In this document: piece after piece, positions 30,990-32,036 of the stretch
Layout: every line of letters starts with the position of its first letter
Position numbering within the stretch: the stretch's first letter is position 1
NCBI GenBank assembly: GCA_002633005.1
Contig: NMRA01000073.1
Span: 364,082 to 396,117, forward strand
Length of the DNA: 32,036 nt
DNA from: Phoronis australis
Taxonomy: Eukaryota > Phoronida > Phoronidae
Reading direction: 5' to 3'
The notes under the pieces: model-generated
Databases searched by the model: none
What the model saw: the letters and a program-made list of their open reading frames with translations, nothing else
Told to the model about the DNA's origin: nothing
Position numbers and translations under genes: made by a program

Positions 30990-32036
30990 GAACTCGGCTG
31001 ATGCATAGCAAGGCCCATCTCGGCTGATGCATAGCATGACCCATGTCGGCCGATGCATAGCATGGCCCATCTCTGCTGATGCATAGCATGGCCCATCTCT
31101 GCTGATGCATAGCATGGCCCATCTCTGCCGATGCATACATGTAGCATGGCCCATGTGGGCCGATGCATAGCATGACCCATGTCGGCCGATGCACAGCATG
31201 GCACATCTCTGCTGATGCATGGCATGGCCCATCTCTGCTGATGCCTAGCATGGCCCATCTCTACTGATGCATAGCATGGGTCATCTCTGCTGATGCATAG
31301 CATGGCCCATCTCTGCTGATGCATAGCATGGCCCATCTCTGCTGATGCATAGCATGGCCCGTCTCTGCTGATTCAATTGCATGGCCCATCTCTGCTGATG
31401 CATAGCATGGTCCATCTCTGCGGATGCATAGCATGGCCCATCTCTGCTGATGCATAGCATGGACCATCTCTGCTGATGCATAGCATGGGCCATCTCTGCT
31501 GATGCATAGCATGGTCCATCTCTGCTGATGCATAGCATGGGCCATCTCTGCTGATGCATAGCATGGCCCATCTCTGCTGATGCATAGCGTGGCCCATATC
31601 TGCTGATGCATAGCATGGCCCATTTCTGCTGATGCATAGCATGGCCCATCTCTGCTGATGCATACATGTAGCATGGCCCATGCCAGCCGATGCATAGCAT
31701 GGCCCATCTCGGCTGATGCACAGCATGGCACATCTCTGCTGATGCCTAGCATGGCCCATCTCTACTGATGCATAGCATGGGCCATCTCTGCTGATGCATA
31801 GCATGGCCCAGCTCTGCTGATGCATAGCATGGTCCATCTCTGCTGATGCATAGCATGGGCCATCTCTGCGGATGCATAGCATGGCCCATCTCTGCTGATG
31901 CATAGCATGGCCCATCTCTGCTGATGCATAGCATGGGCCATCTCTGCTGATGCATAGCATGGTCCATCTCTGCTGATGCATAGCATGGGCCATCTCTGCT
32001 GATGCATAGCATGGGCCATCTCTGCTGATGCATAGC
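30990..32036. repeat. 26-bp minisatellite, about 40 copies, continuing past the window end
   Basis: The unit contains GATGCATAGCATGGCCCATC followed by TCTGCT (26 bp). Variant units (TCGGCT, TCTGCG, GGGCCATC, GGTCCATC) are interspersed. A 6-bp-longer unit with GCATACATGTAGCATGG occurs at 31133 and 31660, and GCACAGCATGGCACATCT occurs at 31191 and 31718, both 527 bp apart, showing a higher-order duplication. Because 26 is not a multiple of 3 and the minus strand of the unit has no stop in any frame, long minus-strand open frames with a 26-residue period appear in all three frames. I treat these as by-products, not genes. Confidence 0.95.

Noticed and set aside
30863-32033. Several long minus-strand frames of 85-206 codons
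   Set aside because: By-products of a 26-bp minisatellite whose minus strand lacks stops in all frames.
30990-32036. CRISPR-like array
   Set aside because: Units are contiguous near-identical tandem repeats with no unique spacers, in a eukaryotic context.

Overview
The window looks like repeat-rich, AT-rich nuclear DNA from an invertebrate metazoan, probably marine. This rests on spliced-gene signals (polypyrimidine-AG acceptors, GTAAGT-type donors, Kozak starts), a BEL/Pao LTR retrotransposon, LINE fragments, SINE-like units, hAT-like miniature elements, a THAP-encoding TTAA transposon and broken copies of multi-copy animal gene families. Nothing bacterial is present. The species cannot be named from sequence alone. 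One ambiguous base (N) lies at 14957.

Layout. 1-2100: remains of a BEL/Pao retrotransposon in which a gag fragment is followed directly by the C-terminal DUF5641 domain of pol, then a probable LTR; a hAT-like miniature-element end abuts the gag fragment. 2999-3172: LINE 3' fragment. 3504-6288: a 2.8-kb interval bounded by 18-bp inverted repeats, holding broken minus-strand pieces of a protein family with a cysteine-rich tail. 6963-7551: nested inverted-repeat element. 8521-10517: the one clearly intact gene, a minus-strand DUF229 (sulfatase/alkaline-phosphatase-fold) membrane or secreted protein with its coding region in one exon. 11178-11630: a unit flanked by a perfect 14-bp direct repeat, containing inverted arms, tRNA-like Pol III boxes and a (GT)n run. 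12222-12425: a 5S/tRNA-like SINE candidate.

16197-17804: a decayed minus-strand multi-exon gene, interrupted by a hAT-like MITE. 18682-20381: the most interesting object, a 1,700-bp transposon with 157-bp terminal inverted repeats and TTAA at both ends (Kolobok-like). It carries the 5' part of a THAP transposase-type gene converging on the 5' part of a gene for a P2X7 'ballast'-like cysteine domain. 20822-20964: another hAT-like MITE. 21719-21913: LINE reverse-transcriptase fragment. 25538-26770: decayed plus-strand gene of a C2H2 / MGWALK family. 27588-27763: foldback MITE whose empty site is preserved in a nearby paralogous repeat. 29979-30125: candidate first exon of a small membrane protein behind a CCAAT/YY1-like start. 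30990-32036: a 26-bp minisatellite running off the window end, with higher-order structure.

Apart from DUF229 and possibly the 29979 exon, almost everything recognisable is mobile DNA or decayed copies, so there is no operon-like functional logic. The unifying theme is layered insertion and internal deletion. Family assignments come from motif recognition by eye; no database search was run.
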